Positions 26,335-34,965 of a stretch of DNA of 64,000 nt are shown in pieces. Position 1 is the stretch's first letter, and every line of letters begins with the position of its first letter. A program made the position numbers and the translations under genes. Origin of the DNA: Hyphomicrobiales bacterium (GTDB lineage Bacteria; Pseudomonadota; Alphaproteobacteria; Rhizobiales; Rhizobiaceae); contig UBTY01000029.1 of NCBI GenBank assembly GCA_900468535.1, forward strand, positions 37,231 through 101,230. The letters run 5' to 3'. The notes under the pieces were generated by a model. The model was not told the origin of the DNA and made no database searches. It saw only the letters and a program-made list of their open reading frames with translations.

Positions 26335-26472
26335 TCAGGGCAGCCTGAGCTTTCCGGCTGACCTTCGCACTACAGACTGGTTGCTTGCCGTCGATTGAGC
26401 CGTGACGGGCTCACGCAGCGCAACTCGCCGCGACTTTTTGATCTCGATTACGAAGGGCTTCTTCTTTTGCAT
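26335..26472 (-). CDS. Small basic protein
   Basis: The product has 45 residues starting MQKKKPFVIEIKKSRR. The ATG at 26472 is preceded by GAGGAAGATC, a good ribosome-binding site, which is the main reason to accept it. It is very basic and has no membrane segment. It follows the DUF454 gene by 26 bp on the same strand and ends convergently 5 bp from ftrD. The function is unknown. Confidence 0.5.
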   Translation of the reverse strand: MQKKKPFVIEIKKSRRVALREPVTAQSTASNQSVVRRSAGKLRLP

Positions 26473-26498
26473 GATCTTCCTCGGAAAATGAAACAGGT

Positions 26499-26852
26499 TT
26501 AGGCCGATGGCCGGGTGATGACGAATGCGGCACATGCGCTCAGTGCCGTGGCGACGATGGCGAGCGCCAACGGGCCGGGATCCAGCCAGACGAGAACGCA
26601 TAGACTGCATGTCATGGCGACTACCGCGGAAATCTTCGCGCCTTGATTTATCGCCTTACGATCTCGCCACGCTCTGACAGAAGGACCCAACGTAGGGTGA
26701 TCCACAAGCCAAGATTCAAACTTTGGCGAGATGCGGGCGAATATGCCTGCAGAAAGCAGCAGGAACGGGGTCGTGGGCAACAGCGGCAGGAACACTCCAA
26801 CCACGCCGATGGTGATCGAGGACCAAGCAATCGTCAACCACAGCACTCGCAT
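26499..26852 (-). CDS. DUF454-family inner membrane protein (YbaN-like)
   Basis: From the ATG at 26852 (MRVLWLTIAWSSITIGVVGV) the product has 117 residues. The DUF454 signature GVFLPLLPTTPFLLLSAGIF is present, followed by FESWLVDHPTLGPSVRAWRD and two C-terminal membrane segments. The family is common in proteobacteria near respiratory and haem genes, but its function is unknown. A TTGACGCTGATCAA box lies 51 bp upstream. Confidence 0.8.
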   Translation of the reverse strand: MRVLWLTIAWSSITIGVVGVFLPLLPTTPFLLLSAGIFARISPKFESWLVDHPTLGPSVRAWRDRKAINQGAKISAVVAMTCSLCVLVWLDPGPLALAIVATALSACAAFVITRPSA

Positions 26853-26902
26853 CGTAATCTCCATTTTCCCCTGGACTCTAAGACCTCACGGCATCCTCAT
26901 CT

Positions 26903-26916
26903 TTGACGCTGATCAA
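26903..26916. promoter_or_regulatory. FNR-type box between DUF454 and DUF1488-like genes
   Basis: TTGACGCTGATCAA fits the FNR consensus in spacing and in both arms. It lies 51 bp before the DUF454 gene and 57 bp before the divergent DUF1488-like gene, so it may serve both. Confidence 0.6.
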
Positions 26917-26972
26917 AGACGACAGCGCAGATCAGTTTAAAATGCAGGTCATCACTTTTGATGGAGGTTGCA

Positions 26973-27260
26973 ATGCTGCCCAGATTCGTCACCGCGTTTC
27001 TGAAATCGTCGGGCGAACAAGGCGTCGTGGTAATGGAACACGACGGCGCCCACCGGGTAGTCGTCGTCGATAGGGAGGCCCTTTGCGAGATTTCGAACCC
27101 GCCTCGGGCCGACGAGTCTCGTCTTCAACAGAGCATTGGTGCGATTTGCGAAATAGCGACGGCGAAGACTCTCAAAGACGGTCGGACTCCACATTCGCGG
27201 ATCGCGGTTTCCGCTTCCGACGTCGCAGCGTGGAAGCTTGAACGCTCGAAGCTGCACTGA
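26973..27260 (+). CDS. Small DUF1488-like protein
   Basis: The ATG at 26973 (MLPRFVTAFLKSSG) follows GGAGGTTGCA, a strong ribosome-binding site, giving 95 residues. The order is a beta N-terminus (QGVVVMEHDGAHRVVVVDRE), ALCEISNPP, a helix with RLQQSIGAICEIATAKTL, and IAVSASDVAAWKL. It resembles the protein at 16297 and DUF1488-type proteins; the function is unknown. A clear intrinsic terminator follows at 27301-27330, so it is a single-gene transcript, probably under the FNR-type box at 26903. Confidence 0.6.
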   Translation: MLPRFVTAFLKSSGEQGVVVMEHDGAHRVVVVDREALCEISNPPRADESRLQQSIGAICEIATAKTLKDGRTPHSRIAVSASDVAAWKLERSKLH

Positions 27261-27300
27261 AGCAGTCTGACCGGGGCGGAACGTCAGGTTGCACCCAAGG

Positions 27301-27330
27301 GGGCGCAGGATTCAAGCTCCTGCGCCCTTT
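27301..27330 (+). terminator. Intrinsic terminator after the DUF1488-like gene
   Basis: GGGCGCAGGA (27301-27310) pairs perfectly with TCCTGCGCCC (27318-27327) across a 7-base loop and is followed by TTT. It lies 41 bp after the stop at 27260. Confidence 0.75.
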
Positions 27331-27688
27331 CGATGCATTGGCGAACGTCGGCTCATCACAAGAACGTTGGCGACTTCTCTCGATTGAGCTCGGCCTTAGA
27401 ACGATTGGCCACTTAGCTTTTTGGGAGCTTCTTACGCACACGATAATTTAGCGAGGGCCTTCCGAGTATCAGGAAGACATTCGCCGTTCTTATAGCTGTG
27501 TCGCAACCCGCATCATTCTCAGTTACCGAAAGGGGAACTGTGCCCCGCTCTAGACCGGTTGGCACCTTAACAAAGCGGCTTGACGAACCAATCCCACCTT
27601 GCTGTTCCATTCGGCGTCCGGCATTTTCGAGCAAATAGATACCCCGTCACGCAAGGTGGGGGTTACAGAGTTAAGGAAAAGAAGATCT
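27331..27688 (+). other. Gap without a supported gene
   Basis: Short open frames on both strands show no family resemblance and no good start. I see no RNA gene or repeat. It separates the terminator from the decayed repeat protein. Confidence 0.35.
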
Positions 27689-28166
27689 ATGAGGCTGGTG
27701 TTGTTGTTGTTGGGCTACTTGGCGGTCTCCGCACCCGCGAAGGTGATTTTCTAGTCGTCCCTGTTGACGCGTCTTCACTGCCGTATGGGTTGTCGCCTTC
27801 GAATTACGGCAACAGTCCGACTACGAAAACAGCTCGAGTAACTACGAGAACAGCGAATTGAATTACCAAAACAGCAGTGAGAACTATAGCAACAGTCCTG
27901 CAAACTATGAAAATTCCTCGTCCGGGAAAAGACGACTGATAACCTCCGATAAGGTAGTGATCGGCTATTATGTCTTCGCCGAGCACGGTGTGATCAATTT
28001 CTACAATTCCGGCGGTCGAGTAGCCTATATGCCAGGCAGTGGGAAAACGCAGAGCATCTTCCTCTCCAACGGCAGCGGTTGGTGCGCGACGATTGGTTCA
28101 CTCAATGGGAAAAGTGTAATCGGAATGACCGAGGGGTGCATTCTGCGGTTTGTTGCCGATAAATAG
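27689..28166 (+). pseudogene. Secreted protein with Asn/Tyr heptad-like repeats, frameshifted
   Basis: An ATG at 27689 opens a signal-peptide-like MRLVLLLLGYLAVSAPA, which hits a stop soon after. The sequence continues one frame off through PVDASSLPYGLSPSNYGNS, then shifts again at about 27820 into SDYENSSSNYENSELNYQNS, SENYSNSPANYENSSSG and a C-terminal domain (VGYYVFAEHG-like VIGYYVFAEHGVINFYNSGG). The NYxNS unit recurs about seven times, with matching repeats at the DNA level. Either the gene is dead or indels in the repeat switch it on and off. The downstream ATG at 27858 could still make a 102-residue piece. No function is known. Confidence 0.5.
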
Positions 28167-28285
28167 AATCTTACGAGCTACGCTCTATCATGAGCGAGGT
28201 TGGTGCGATGCTAAGAGATCGCCGAGCCACCACGTCGGGGACGTTCGATTCTTAGAGCGAACTGTCGGCCCTGGGCTAGCTTCAA

Positions 28286-28699
28286 CTATCCGAGCGCGGG
28301 CGCGTCCACGTCTCGGGCGGACGCGAACTTTGCAGGCACGATGTCGGAAAGTGTCCTCTCCGCGAGATGACGGATATAGGCTGATGCTGCCTCGTCCTGT
28401 ACCCGCCGCCAGCCTACGAGGAGCTCGTCCTGAACTTGACACGCCGGCTGGGAACCGAGCAAGGACTGGACCACGGCGCCGAGGTCGATCGCCTCAGGGG
28501 GCAATGCAAGTTTCAGGCCGCCACGTCTTCCCCTTAAGCTACAGAGGAAGCCGCCTTTGACAAGCCGGTTAGCGGCCTTTGCCAGATGGGCATGAGAGGC
28601 GGCACAGCTTTCGGCCGTCTCTCGAATTGTTAGCTTGTCAGGCGCACGATCGGCGGCCAGCACCAAAAGTCGAATACCAAGGTCCAACAGCACGGACAT
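28286..28699 (-). CDS. Rrf2-family regulator, NsrR-like but lacking the cysteine cluster
   Basis: The product has 137 residues. The Rrf2 winged helix is clear: DLGIRLLVLAAD at the start, IRETAESCAASHAHLAKAAN as the recognition region, and GFLCSLRGRRGGLKLALPPE. NsrR normally has three cysteines around residues 90-105 that bind a 2Fe-2S or 4Fe-4S cluster; here only one remains, in QPACQVQDELLV. The gene is 5 bp after nnrR in a nirV-nnrR-rrf2 operon. It may sense NO by another route, act as an apo-repressor, or use ligands I cannot see. Confidence 0.7.
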   Translation of the reverse strand: MSVLLDLGIRLLVLAADRAPDKLTIRETAESCAASHAHLAKAANRLVKGGFLCSLRGRRGGLKLALPPEAIDLGAVVQSLLGSQPACQVQDELLVGWRRVQDEAASAYIRHLAERTLSDIVPAKFASARDVDAPALG

Positions 28700-28704
28700 A
28701 TCGG

Positions 28705-29400
28705 TCAGTCCAGTTCGCCCTCGGCAAGTTTCAAGAGCCGCGGAGGGTCTGTCACGGTCAGCTTCTGGCGTCCGCCTTCAACGATACCTTTCGATTCCCA
28801 TGCGCTGAGGATTCGGGACACGGTGTGAAGAGTGGTGCCGGTCATTTCAGCGATGTCTTGTCGCGATATAGGAAAGTCGATCCGGATCCCTGCCTCGACG
28901 GCCTTTCCTGCCTGCTTCGATAGGCGCAATACAGCGTGCGCTACGCGCTTCTCCACTTCTTCAGTGGACATCTCGCGGATGCGGGTATGGGCCTCTTCGA
29001 GACGCTGTCCGATCGTCTGCATCGCGGTCATCGCCAATCGGGGGTTCTGCTCGACAAACCGCGACCACATTTCCGTTGGCCAGCCGATGATCAGGCTTTC
29101 GGCTGCCGCTCGGGCGGTGCCGGGGTAGTCGTTGCGGCGCAGAGCCATTGCAAAGCCGAAGAGGTCGCCAGGATGAACCATCCGCACGATAATCTGCTGT
29201 CCGTCGTGGGTCACCTGCGTGACCTTGAGCCTCCCATGAATGAGCAGAAAGAACGACTTGGCATTTCCGCCCTGCTCGAAGACTGCGTCGCCTTGAGCGA
29301 CCCTGCGAGGCGTCGCGTGTTCTAGCATCGAATCCAGATCGGGATCCGTCATGCGCTCGAACAGCGGCAGCGACTTCAGGACTGCGCGATCAACCTTCAT
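28705..29400 (-). CDS. nnrR: NnrR, CRP/FNR-family nitric-oxide-responsive activator
   Basis: The start at 29400 (MKVDRAVLKSLPLF) gives 231 residues. An N-terminal cyclic-nucleotide-binding-like barrel (GDAVFEQGGNAKSFFLLIHG ... GDLFGFAMALRR) is followed by the dimer helix and a C-terminal HTH with ISRQDIAEMTGTTLHTVSRI. The N-terminal cysteines of FNR are absent, which fits NnrR/DNR proteins that sense NO through haem. In rhizobia NnrR activates nirK, nor and nnrS. It overlaps the end of nirV by 11 bases. It is the best candidate to bind the TTG-N8-CAA boxes described here. Confidence 0.85.
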   Translation of the reverse strand: MKVDRAVLKSLPLFERMTDPDLDSMLEHATPRRVAQGDAVFEQGGNAKSFFLLIHGRLKVTQVTHDGQQIIVRMVHPGDLFGFAMALRRNDYPGTARAAAESLIIGWPTEMWSRFVEQNPRLAMTAMQTIGQRLEEAHTRIREMSTEEVEKRVAHAVLRLSKQAGKAVEAGIRIDFPISRQDIAEMTGTTLHTVSRILSAWESKGIVEGGRQKLTVTDPPRLLKLAEGELD

Positions 29401-30352
29401 TGGTGCCTGTCTCCATGTGCGCCTGTTTCGACCGGGCGATAAGATCGGCCGCGGCTTTTCTTGCAAAGTCCGTGACGCCTTCGATGAGCGTCGGCTGACG
29501 GACAAGCCTGAATCCCAGATTATCCGGTGGCGCCCCCACCGAGCATCCGCCTCCCTTGGGGTTACGAACGAAACTGCTCATTGGCGCGCGGTGCTTTCCG
29601 GAAGCAATGAAGATGCCGCAGTCCAAATTTGACGGTTTTTCTTTAGCCTTACCTTGATCAAGATCAACTCTAGTGTTGCAAGTCGACGTCCACTCCCAAA
29701 TATTGCCACCAAAATCGACAAGCCCGGTCTTGCTGACGCCAAACGAGCCTTGCGGTTTAGGGCGAGGGTTCACCGAAGCGGTTCGGCGTGCTTCTCGCTC
29801 GTAGTCGGCGAGCCATCGTACCGCCGGGTTCTTCTCGTCGTCGGCCACTCCCAGAGCGTCGTCTGGGAAGCGGTCGTCGGCAGCATTTGCGAGCTCGAAG
29901 TCAGTAGGCAACCTCCAGGTTCGCCCCGTTCGCTTCGACAGCCAGGCGGCATAACGAACAGCGTCGTCATAGCTTACTCCCGTCAGAGGCATTTCAGCCG
30001 TCGCACCACCCTCTGGCTCGTCCGCGGGGATGCATTCTCCCTCATCGACGCAACGACGGTATTCGCTCCGAGTTGTTTGGAATTTCATGATTTGCAGAGG
30101 CGTTCGGACGTCGACTTTGTGGAGAGGCGCGTCCACTGCCAGACCCTTGCGGAAGTACTCTGCCGAGTCCCGATAGGCGAGCGTCCTCGGTGCTACCACA
30201 ACCGACTCCGGCTCTTCAAGCTTCGGAGCCGCATCCTCGAAGGGGACGAATCCAGCTTCGACCGCGACCGCTGCCGAAAGCGCCACGAGCAGCGCCAGCG
30301 GGATGGCGATCGAAATACCCGAAATCTTGTCAGTTACAGCCTTGCCAATCAT
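29390..30352 (-). CDS. nirV: NirV, formylglycine-generating-enzyme-like protein
   Basis: The product has 320 residues. An N-terminal membrane anchor (ISIAIPLALLVALSAAVAVEA) is followed by a SUMF1/FGE-sulfatase domain with MPLTGVSYDDAVRYAAWLSK, TWRLPTDFELANAA, GGNIWEWTSTC and a C-terminal GGGCSVGAPPDNLGFRLVR. NirV genes sit next to nirK in rhizobia and other denitrifiers. The protein is periplasmic, and a maturation role for NirK has been suggested but not proven. It is separated from nirK by a strong terminator, so it may have its own promoter; it overlaps nnrR. Confidence 0.85.
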   Translation of the reverse strand: MIGKAVTDKISGISIAIPLALLVALSAAVAVEAGFVPFEDAAPKLEEPESVVVAPRTLAYRDSAEYFRKGLAVDAPLHKVDVRTPLQIMKFQTTRSEYRRCVDEGECIPADEPEGGATAEMPLTGVSYDDAVRYAAWLSKRTGRTWRLPTDFELANAADDRFPDDALGVADDEKNPAVRWLADYEREARRTASVNPRPKPQGSFGVSKTGLVDFGGNIWEWTSTCNTRVDLDQGKAKEKPSNLDCGIFIASGKHRAPMSSFVRNPKGGGCSVGAPPDNLGFRLVRQPTLIEGVTDFARKAAADLIARSKQAHMETGTNEG

Positions 30353-30380
30353 GGCTCAAACGCAGAGCGCGCCTCTCGTC

Positions 30381-30416
30381 AAAAACAGGGTGGTGCGCGG
30401 TTGACACCGCGCACCA
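30381..30416 (-). terminator. Intrinsic terminator after nirK
   Basis: TGGTGCGCGGT (30391-30401) and ACCGCGCACCA (30406-30416) form a perfect 11-bp stem with loop TGAC. On the minus strand it is followed by CCCTGTTTTT (A-run at 30381-30385). It lies 12 bp past the nirK stop. Confidence 0.85.
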
Positions 30417-30428
30417 CACCACTGGATG

Positions 30429-31577
30429 TTAGGCTCCCGAAGGCGCTTTGACCGACGTCATAAGGTCGTCGTTCCAGTCGCCGGTGACCTTGAAGTGGGC
30501 CGCCGCACCGAGCTCAAACGCCTCGATCAGGTTATGATTGACGTAGGCGTAGATGCCGGGTTGCGCGAAGGTGTAGACGGCAGCACCGGCTGTCCCGCCC
30601 GGAATGAACCAAGTTTCCTGGTCTACGTCCGGAACGTTTGCGAATTTGCCGGTCGCCCAAACGTACTCGCCGTGCCCGCCGATCAGATGGGGTCGGGTAT
30701 CGCGGTTAGCCTGCGAATGGATGATCAGCACCGTCTCGCCGACTTTGGCGGTCATTGCGCTTTCCCCGGTCAGAGCGCCGACCGCACCATTGAAGACGAT
30801 GTGCGTGGGGACGAGCTTCTTCATGACCTCGACAGTGTCCGCATATGCCTCGCCGGGGCTGTCGTACTTCTTGAAGTTGCCCTTCTCGTCGCGAGGGATA
30901 TAGAAATCCTGTTCGCCGACGTAGTAGACCTTGTCGTACACGATCGGCTTGCCGTGGCCATCGGTCAGGCCTTCGCGAGGCAGTACCATGATCGCGCCGT
31001 TCATGCCCGAGGTAACGTGCCATGGCACCATTCCGGGAGGTGCGCAGTGATAAACGAAAACACCAGCCTTCGTCGCCTTAAAGCGGAGTACAGTGCTTTC
31101 GCCTGGGTTGACGACTGTCAGCGCGCCGCCGCCAAGGCCGCCGGTGGCAGCATGGAAGTCGATGTTGTGCTGCATGGTGTTCGTGTCGGGATTGACGAGG
31201 GTCAGCTCGACATAATCGTCTTGGTGGACGACCATCAGTGGGCCAGGGACCGATCCGTCGAAGGTCATGGCATTGACCTCGGTTCCCTCCTTGTCCAGCA
31301 CCATCTTCTGTTCCTTGATGGTGAGCGTGAACTCCTTGATCTTGGGGCCGCCTTTGGCTTTTTGGTCGTGGGCGTGGACAAAGGGCGGCTTCACAAGCTC
31401 GACCTTCTCGCGAGGGAGCTTCGAAATATCGACAGGCGCGTTCTTGCCACCTTTTGGAGCGGCATGCTCATCTTCCGCGTGAGCAGCGGTGCCGGCCACG
31501 AGGATGGGCGTCAGTGCGCCTGCCACGGCCGCGCCTGTCAGCATTGTCCGCCGGGTCATTTGAAGAGTATTGTTCAT
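30429..31577 (-). CDS. nirK: NirK, copper-containing nitrite reductase
   Basis: The ATG at 31577 follows GGAGATAGGGAA and gives 382 residues. It has a twin-arginine signal ([20 protein letters not shown]). Copper ligands are visible: [10 protein letters not shown] (type 2 and type 1 His), [20 protein letters not shown] (type 1 Cys, His, Met region), and [11 protein letters not shown] and VNHNLIEAF (type 2 His residues). The enzyme reduces nitrite to NO in the periplasm with electrons from a cupredoxin or cytochrome c. It is divergent from nnrS with a TTGCTGCAGCGCAA box between them, and it ends at a strong terminator. Confidence 0.93.
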   Translation of the reverse strand: MNNTLQMTRRTMLTGAAVAGALTPILVAGTAAHAEDEHAAPKGGKNAPVDISKLPREKVELVKPPFVHAHDQKAKGGPKIKEFTLTIKEQKMVLDKEGTEVNAMTFDGSVPGPLMVVHQDDYVELTLVNPDTNTMQHNIDFHAATGGLGGGALTVVNPGESTVLRFKATKAGVFVYHCAPPGMVPWHVTSGMNGAIMVLPREGLTDGHGKPIVYDKVYYVGEQDFYIPRDEKGNFKKYDSPGEAYADTVEVMKKLVPTHIVFNGAVGALTGESAMTAKVGETVLIIHSQANRDTRPHLIGGHGEYVWATGKFANVPDVDQETWFIPGGTAGAAVYTFAQPGIYAYVNHNLIEAFELGAAAHFKVTGDWNDDLMTSVKAPSGA

Positions 31578-31679
31578 TTCCCTATCTCCTACAGTCGAAG
31601 AGCGAGCGAACCCCGCCCGGTCGAAGAAGAGAGTAGTAAAACCCGGCGGGAACTCTTTGAGTTGGCGCAAACTTGCTAT

Positions 31680-31693
31680 TTGCTGCAGCGCAA
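31680..31693. promoter_or_regulatory. NnrR-type box between nirK and nnrS
   Basis: TTGCTGCAGCGCAA has arms TTGC and GCAA in the 14-bp spacing. It lies 103 bp before nirK and 87 bp before nnrS. In rhizobia nirK is activated by NnrR, so this is the most probable NnrR operator in the window. Confidence 0.6.
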
Positions 31694-31779
31694 AGTGACC
31701 GGCCAGGTGTTTGCGTAATGTCAACGACCTGTGCCGCGAAGAGCGGCATTGGTGCATGATCAACTTCGGAGACACGATC

Positions 31780-32988
31780 ATGCAAAAGAAAAAGAATGAC
31801 AGCGCTAACGCTCCACGCGGAATGTCTCGTGAAGGTCTCGTCATCTTCTCTTACGGTTTCAGGCCGTTCTTCCTGGCTGCCGCAATTTGGGCGATCGTCA
31901 GCATCGATTTATGGGTTGCGTACTTGACCCTCGGTTTGCCGGTCGCAACAGATTATGGACCGCTGTATTGGCATGCTCATGAAATGCTATTTGGCTTCGC
32001 GCCGGCGATCCTGGCGGGCTTTCTCCTGACCGCCATTCCCAACTGGACAGGTCGTTTGCCTATCGCTGGCAGGCCACTCATGTGTCTGTTCGCACTCTGG
32101 TCTGCTGGACGAGTTGCGATGCTTTCATCCGGAGTGATCGGCGTCGCACCGGCTGCGGCGATTGATGCCCTCTTTCTGCCTGCCATGCTAGTTTTGTGCG
32201 CCCGAGAGGTAGTGGCGGGTAAGAAATGGAAAGACCTGAAGGTCATCGCAGGGCTCGTCGTACTTTCGGCCGCCAACCTCCTGTTTCACATTCAAGCGAT
32301 CGCCGGCGATGGCCCGACCGCCTCCATCCGGCTCGGGCTGGGCGCCTATATTCTGCTAGTCACGATTGTGGGCGGCCGGATTCTTCCCAGCTTCACGCGG
32401 AATTGGATAAACCAGTTCGGCCGAACAGACTTTCCTGTTCCGTATAATCGCTTTGACGCTGCGACCATTATCGTCGGCGCTATGTCGCTTGCTATCTGGT
32501 CGCTCGCACCCGAATCATTGGTAAGCGGCGCGATTGGCTGGCTTGCTGCGGGGCTTAACGTAGCGCGACTCGTCCGTTGGCGCGGTTGGGTGACGTGGCC
32601 CGAACCGATCGTCTTCATCCTGCACGCCGCGTTCGCGTTCGTCCCCCTTGGCTTTGCCGCGATCGCCCTCGAGGCATTGGGACTGCCGGAGCTCGCAGTC
32701 ATCCACATCTTCGCGATCGGTGGCGTGTCGTTGATGATGCTGGCGGTGATGACGCGTGCAAGCCGCGGTCACACCGGACGAAAGCTGAAGTCAGGTCTCA
32801 CAACAAACGTTTCCTATGTCTTCCTCGCGGCGGTCGCTCTCGTAAGGCCTACTGCCGAACTTCTTCCGAATTACGGCAGCGCTATTGTGCTGCTCGCGGC
32901 ATTCGGTTGGACTGCGGCCTTCGCGCTTTTCGTGTACGAGCATGCCGGGATGCTCTGCATCGGGCGGAAACCGCTGACAATCCGCTGA
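31780..32988 (+). CDS. nnrS: NnrS-family haem/copper membrane protein
   Basis: I use the ATG at 31780 ([14 protein letters not shown]) after GGAGACACGATC, giving 402 residues and about twelve membrane helices. NnrS signatures include [38 protein letters not shown] (conserved His) and [13 protein letters not shown]. NnrS proteins bind haem and copper and protect cells from nitrosative stress during denitrification, by a mechanism not fully established. Upstream in-frame ATGs at 31756 and 31711 have poorer ribosome-binding sites. It shares its promoter region with nirK. Confidence 0.88.
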   Translation: MQKKKNDSANAPRGMSREGLVIFSYGFRPFFLAAAIWAIVSIDLWVAYLTLGLPVATDYGPLYWHAHEMLFGFAPAILAGFLLTAIPNWTGRLPIAGRPLMCLFALWSAGRVAMLSSGVIGVAPAAAIDALFLPAMLVLCAREVVAGKKWKDLKVIAGLVVLSAANLLFHIQAIAGDGPTASIRLGLGAYILLVTIVGGRILPSFTRNWINQFGRTDFPVPYNRFDAATIIVGAMSLAIWSLAPESLVSGAIGWLAAGLNVARLVRWRGWVTWPEPIVFILHAAFAFVPLGFAAIALEALGLPELAVIHIFAIGGVSLMMLAVMTRASRGHTGRKLKSGLTTNVSYVFLAAVALVRPTAELLPNYGSAIVLLAAFGWTAAFALFVYEHAGMLCIGRKPLTIR

Positions 32989-33065
32989 AGGTAATCTGGA
33001 GCGCGCGGGCGTGGCTTTTGGCGAACTGCGTCGTCGCAGAGGCGATCTACTAGATCGCTCACGAC

Positions 33066-33520
33066 GTGGTGGACGGAGGCAATGGGGACGACTGCATTCA
33101 GGCCGTCACCCACTCCGTTGTTTCAGGCGGATCAGGACATGATACGCTACGCTTGATCGGCACGGGTAACGAGGTGAAGTTCAACAGGGGCGACGGTCAA
33201 GACACGATCCTCACCCGCGAACACGTCAAACTCAGCATCTCGGCCTATACCGAGACGATCTCATTATCGACGACAAGGGCAATTCCGTTGCGGTGTCGTT
33301 CAAAGGTTCGGACGATTCGTTTCATTCCCTAAAGGGCATGAATCTTAGCTTCTCGTTTGACGAGGGCAGCTCGCCCCAGTTCTCCGCAACGACTGAGGAT
33401 ACGCGATCCGTCATGGACACCGTTTTCACAAGTGCTGCTGGGACGCCACTACACTACGAGCGAGGGGCTGTAAGCATGATGACGAACACTACACCCGTTA
33501 TCTCTTACGGAAGGTATTGA
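33066..33520 (+). pseudogene. RTX-like calcium-binding protein remnant, frameshifted
   Basis: The frame begins with VVDGGNGDDCIQAVTHSVVS and GGSGHDTLRLIGTGN, which are GG-x-G-x-D nonapeptide-type repeats. At about 33250 the frame shifts; continuing one frame off gives RDDLIIDDKGNSVAVSFKGS, then LNLSFSFDEGS-like C-terminal sequence ending ISYGRY at 33520. It lacks an N-terminal catalytic domain and a start with a ribosome-binding site. It is probably the tail of a lost secreted type-I substrate. Confidence 0.55.
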
Positions 33521-33617
33521 GCCCGCGCCAAGTACACGCCGGTGCAAGCTCGGGGGCTTGTGGCCTTGCACGAATGCGAAGCGTCTATACTATTCGGCCT
33601 TCAGTTTAACGGCCTGT

Positions 33618-34196
33618 TCACCGGCGCTTGATTTGGCGACCTGCGGAAACCACAATGAGAGCTCGATGGGCGGGATTGAGCATAGCTACCCTCCCTTTTC
33701 CGTGGGTATAAAAGACTATCGGCGAGCTCCTGAAGCTCTCATAATCCCTGCACTCAACTTTTCCTAAATCCCACGAGTGCACCGGTTTAGATTTCTTGCA
33801 CATGTCATCCAACATCCCCAAGAGTTCAGCGTCCTCCGGCGACTTGCTTCTTAGTTCGGACTCAGTAACCAATCCCGGCAACCACGGGGTGTAACCGTCA
33901 TCTTTCCCTTGGGTCGCTTTGAGCGCGTTCAGATAGTCCAGCCCGAGTTCCGACACGATGAAACCTACGTTCTTCTGCAGGCTGAAGACCGTTACGCCCG
34001 CTGCAGGGTATCCTGGCATATCAAACCGCTCGTCGGGTCCACTGGATGTTCTAGTCACGCGGAGGCCTGTAGGAACTATATCCTGGGCATCCACGCGCCT
34101 CTCTTGCTCTTTTGCCCATTTGCGATGGTGGTTCGATGCAATCCAACCTCCGAAAAGCAAGAGGAGAGTTATTAGGACCGTCCCTAGTTTCCTCAT
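33618..34196 (-). CDS. Membrane-anchored hypothetical protein
   Basis: The product has 192 residues with an N-terminal anchor (MRKLGTVLITLLLLFGGWIA) and a periplasmic domain. I see no known motif; there are two cysteines (DDMCKKS and VECRDY) that could form a disulfide. It overlaps the upstream gene by 4 bases and appears to form a two-gene operon with it. Confidence 0.55.
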   Translation of the reverse strand: MRKLGTVLITLLLLFGGWIASNHHRKWAKEQERRVDAQDIVPTGLRVTRTSSGPDERFDMPGYPAAGVTVFSLQKNVGFIVSELGLDYLNALKATQGKDDGYTPWLPGLVTESELRSKSPEDAELLGMLDDMCKKSKPVHSWDLGKVECRDYESFRSSPIVFYTHGKGRVAMLNPAHRALIVVSAGRQIKRR

Positions 34197-34858
34197 GGGG
34201 TCATCGATCCACGGAGGATACTACGGTCCACCTCTGCCTTCCGAACGCGAAAGACGTACTCTGTCCTTCTGCGCAAAAGTCGTTCGGGGCTCGCCCACCA
34301 ATCGTTCATTGCATCGTATCTCGCTCTGAGTGTGTTCGGAGCGAGTTCATCGATATTGTCGTATGGCCAGGTTCGCGTTGAGACTGCGTTGAGCGTCACC
34401 AGCTGCACGCTACCACCCGGGATAAGTTCAGTTCGACGCCACGTCGTCGGCCGTTCCGCGTTGTCTATCTCGTATGCAACTCTGTTTTGCTTGCAGATTT
34501 TGAGCATATCAACCGTTTTCACGTCGCGGAGCACTTCCTCGGCGATCTCGCAAATATTGCTTTCGACGAGCCAGACGTGACCATCAGAAGACTTGAACGT
34601 CAGTACGGTGCCGTACTTCTGCTGGCATCCTGCATAATTGATCGTTTCGATCCACTTTCTCGAAAGTGACCGCTGCGTCGCGATTGTCGAGGTCAATCGG
34701 TCGTTCCCAACCTCAAGAACTCCTGTCAATTCGTACTGGCTGGTATAGGTGCAGGTCGGGCTGAACGTGTTCGGCGGGAAACCCAAAAGGATGAAGGCGA
34801 AGAGACAAGCGAACATGAGAAGCGTGCCGCACATTATTACCCCGCCCGCGTTCAGCAT
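34193..34858 (-). CDS. Membrane-anchored hypothetical protein
   Basis: The product has 221 residues, starting at 34858 after GAGAGAGGGGTCGA. It has an N-terminal hydrophobic segment (MCGTLLMFACLFAFILLGFP) and an extracytoplasmic domain with four more cysteines (SPTCTYTS, YAGCQQKYG, SNICEIAEE, LKICKQN), probably disulfide-bonded. I recognise no family. It is the first gene of a two-gene operon. Confidence 0.55.
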   Translation of the reverse strand: MLNAGGVIMCGTLLMFACLFAFILLGFPPNTFSPTCTYTSQYELTGVLEVGNDRLTSTIATQRSLSRKWIETINYAGCQQKYGTVLTFKSSDGHVWLVESNICEIAEEVLRDVKTVDMLKICKQNRVAYEIDNAERPTTWRRTELIPGGSVQLVTLNAVSTRTWPYDNIDELAPNTLRARYDAMNDWWASPERLLRRRTEYVFRVRKAEVDRSILRGSMTP

Positions 34859-34965
34859 TCGACCCCTCTCTCGGAAACCGGAGGTAGTGATCTACACCAG
34901 CAAACTACCGTTGGGTAGAGGCTCCACGTAGCTAAGCTGAGACTTCACCGCGCTAACATCCGACT

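Noticed and set aside
27800..27930. Short repeats as a CRISPR array
   Set aside because: The repeats are directly adjacent, imperfect and coding-like (NYxNS), without unique spacers.
30384..31710. Long plus-strand open frame opposite nirK
   Set aside because: It is a shadow of the highly conserved nirK gene on the other strand and has no family resemblance.
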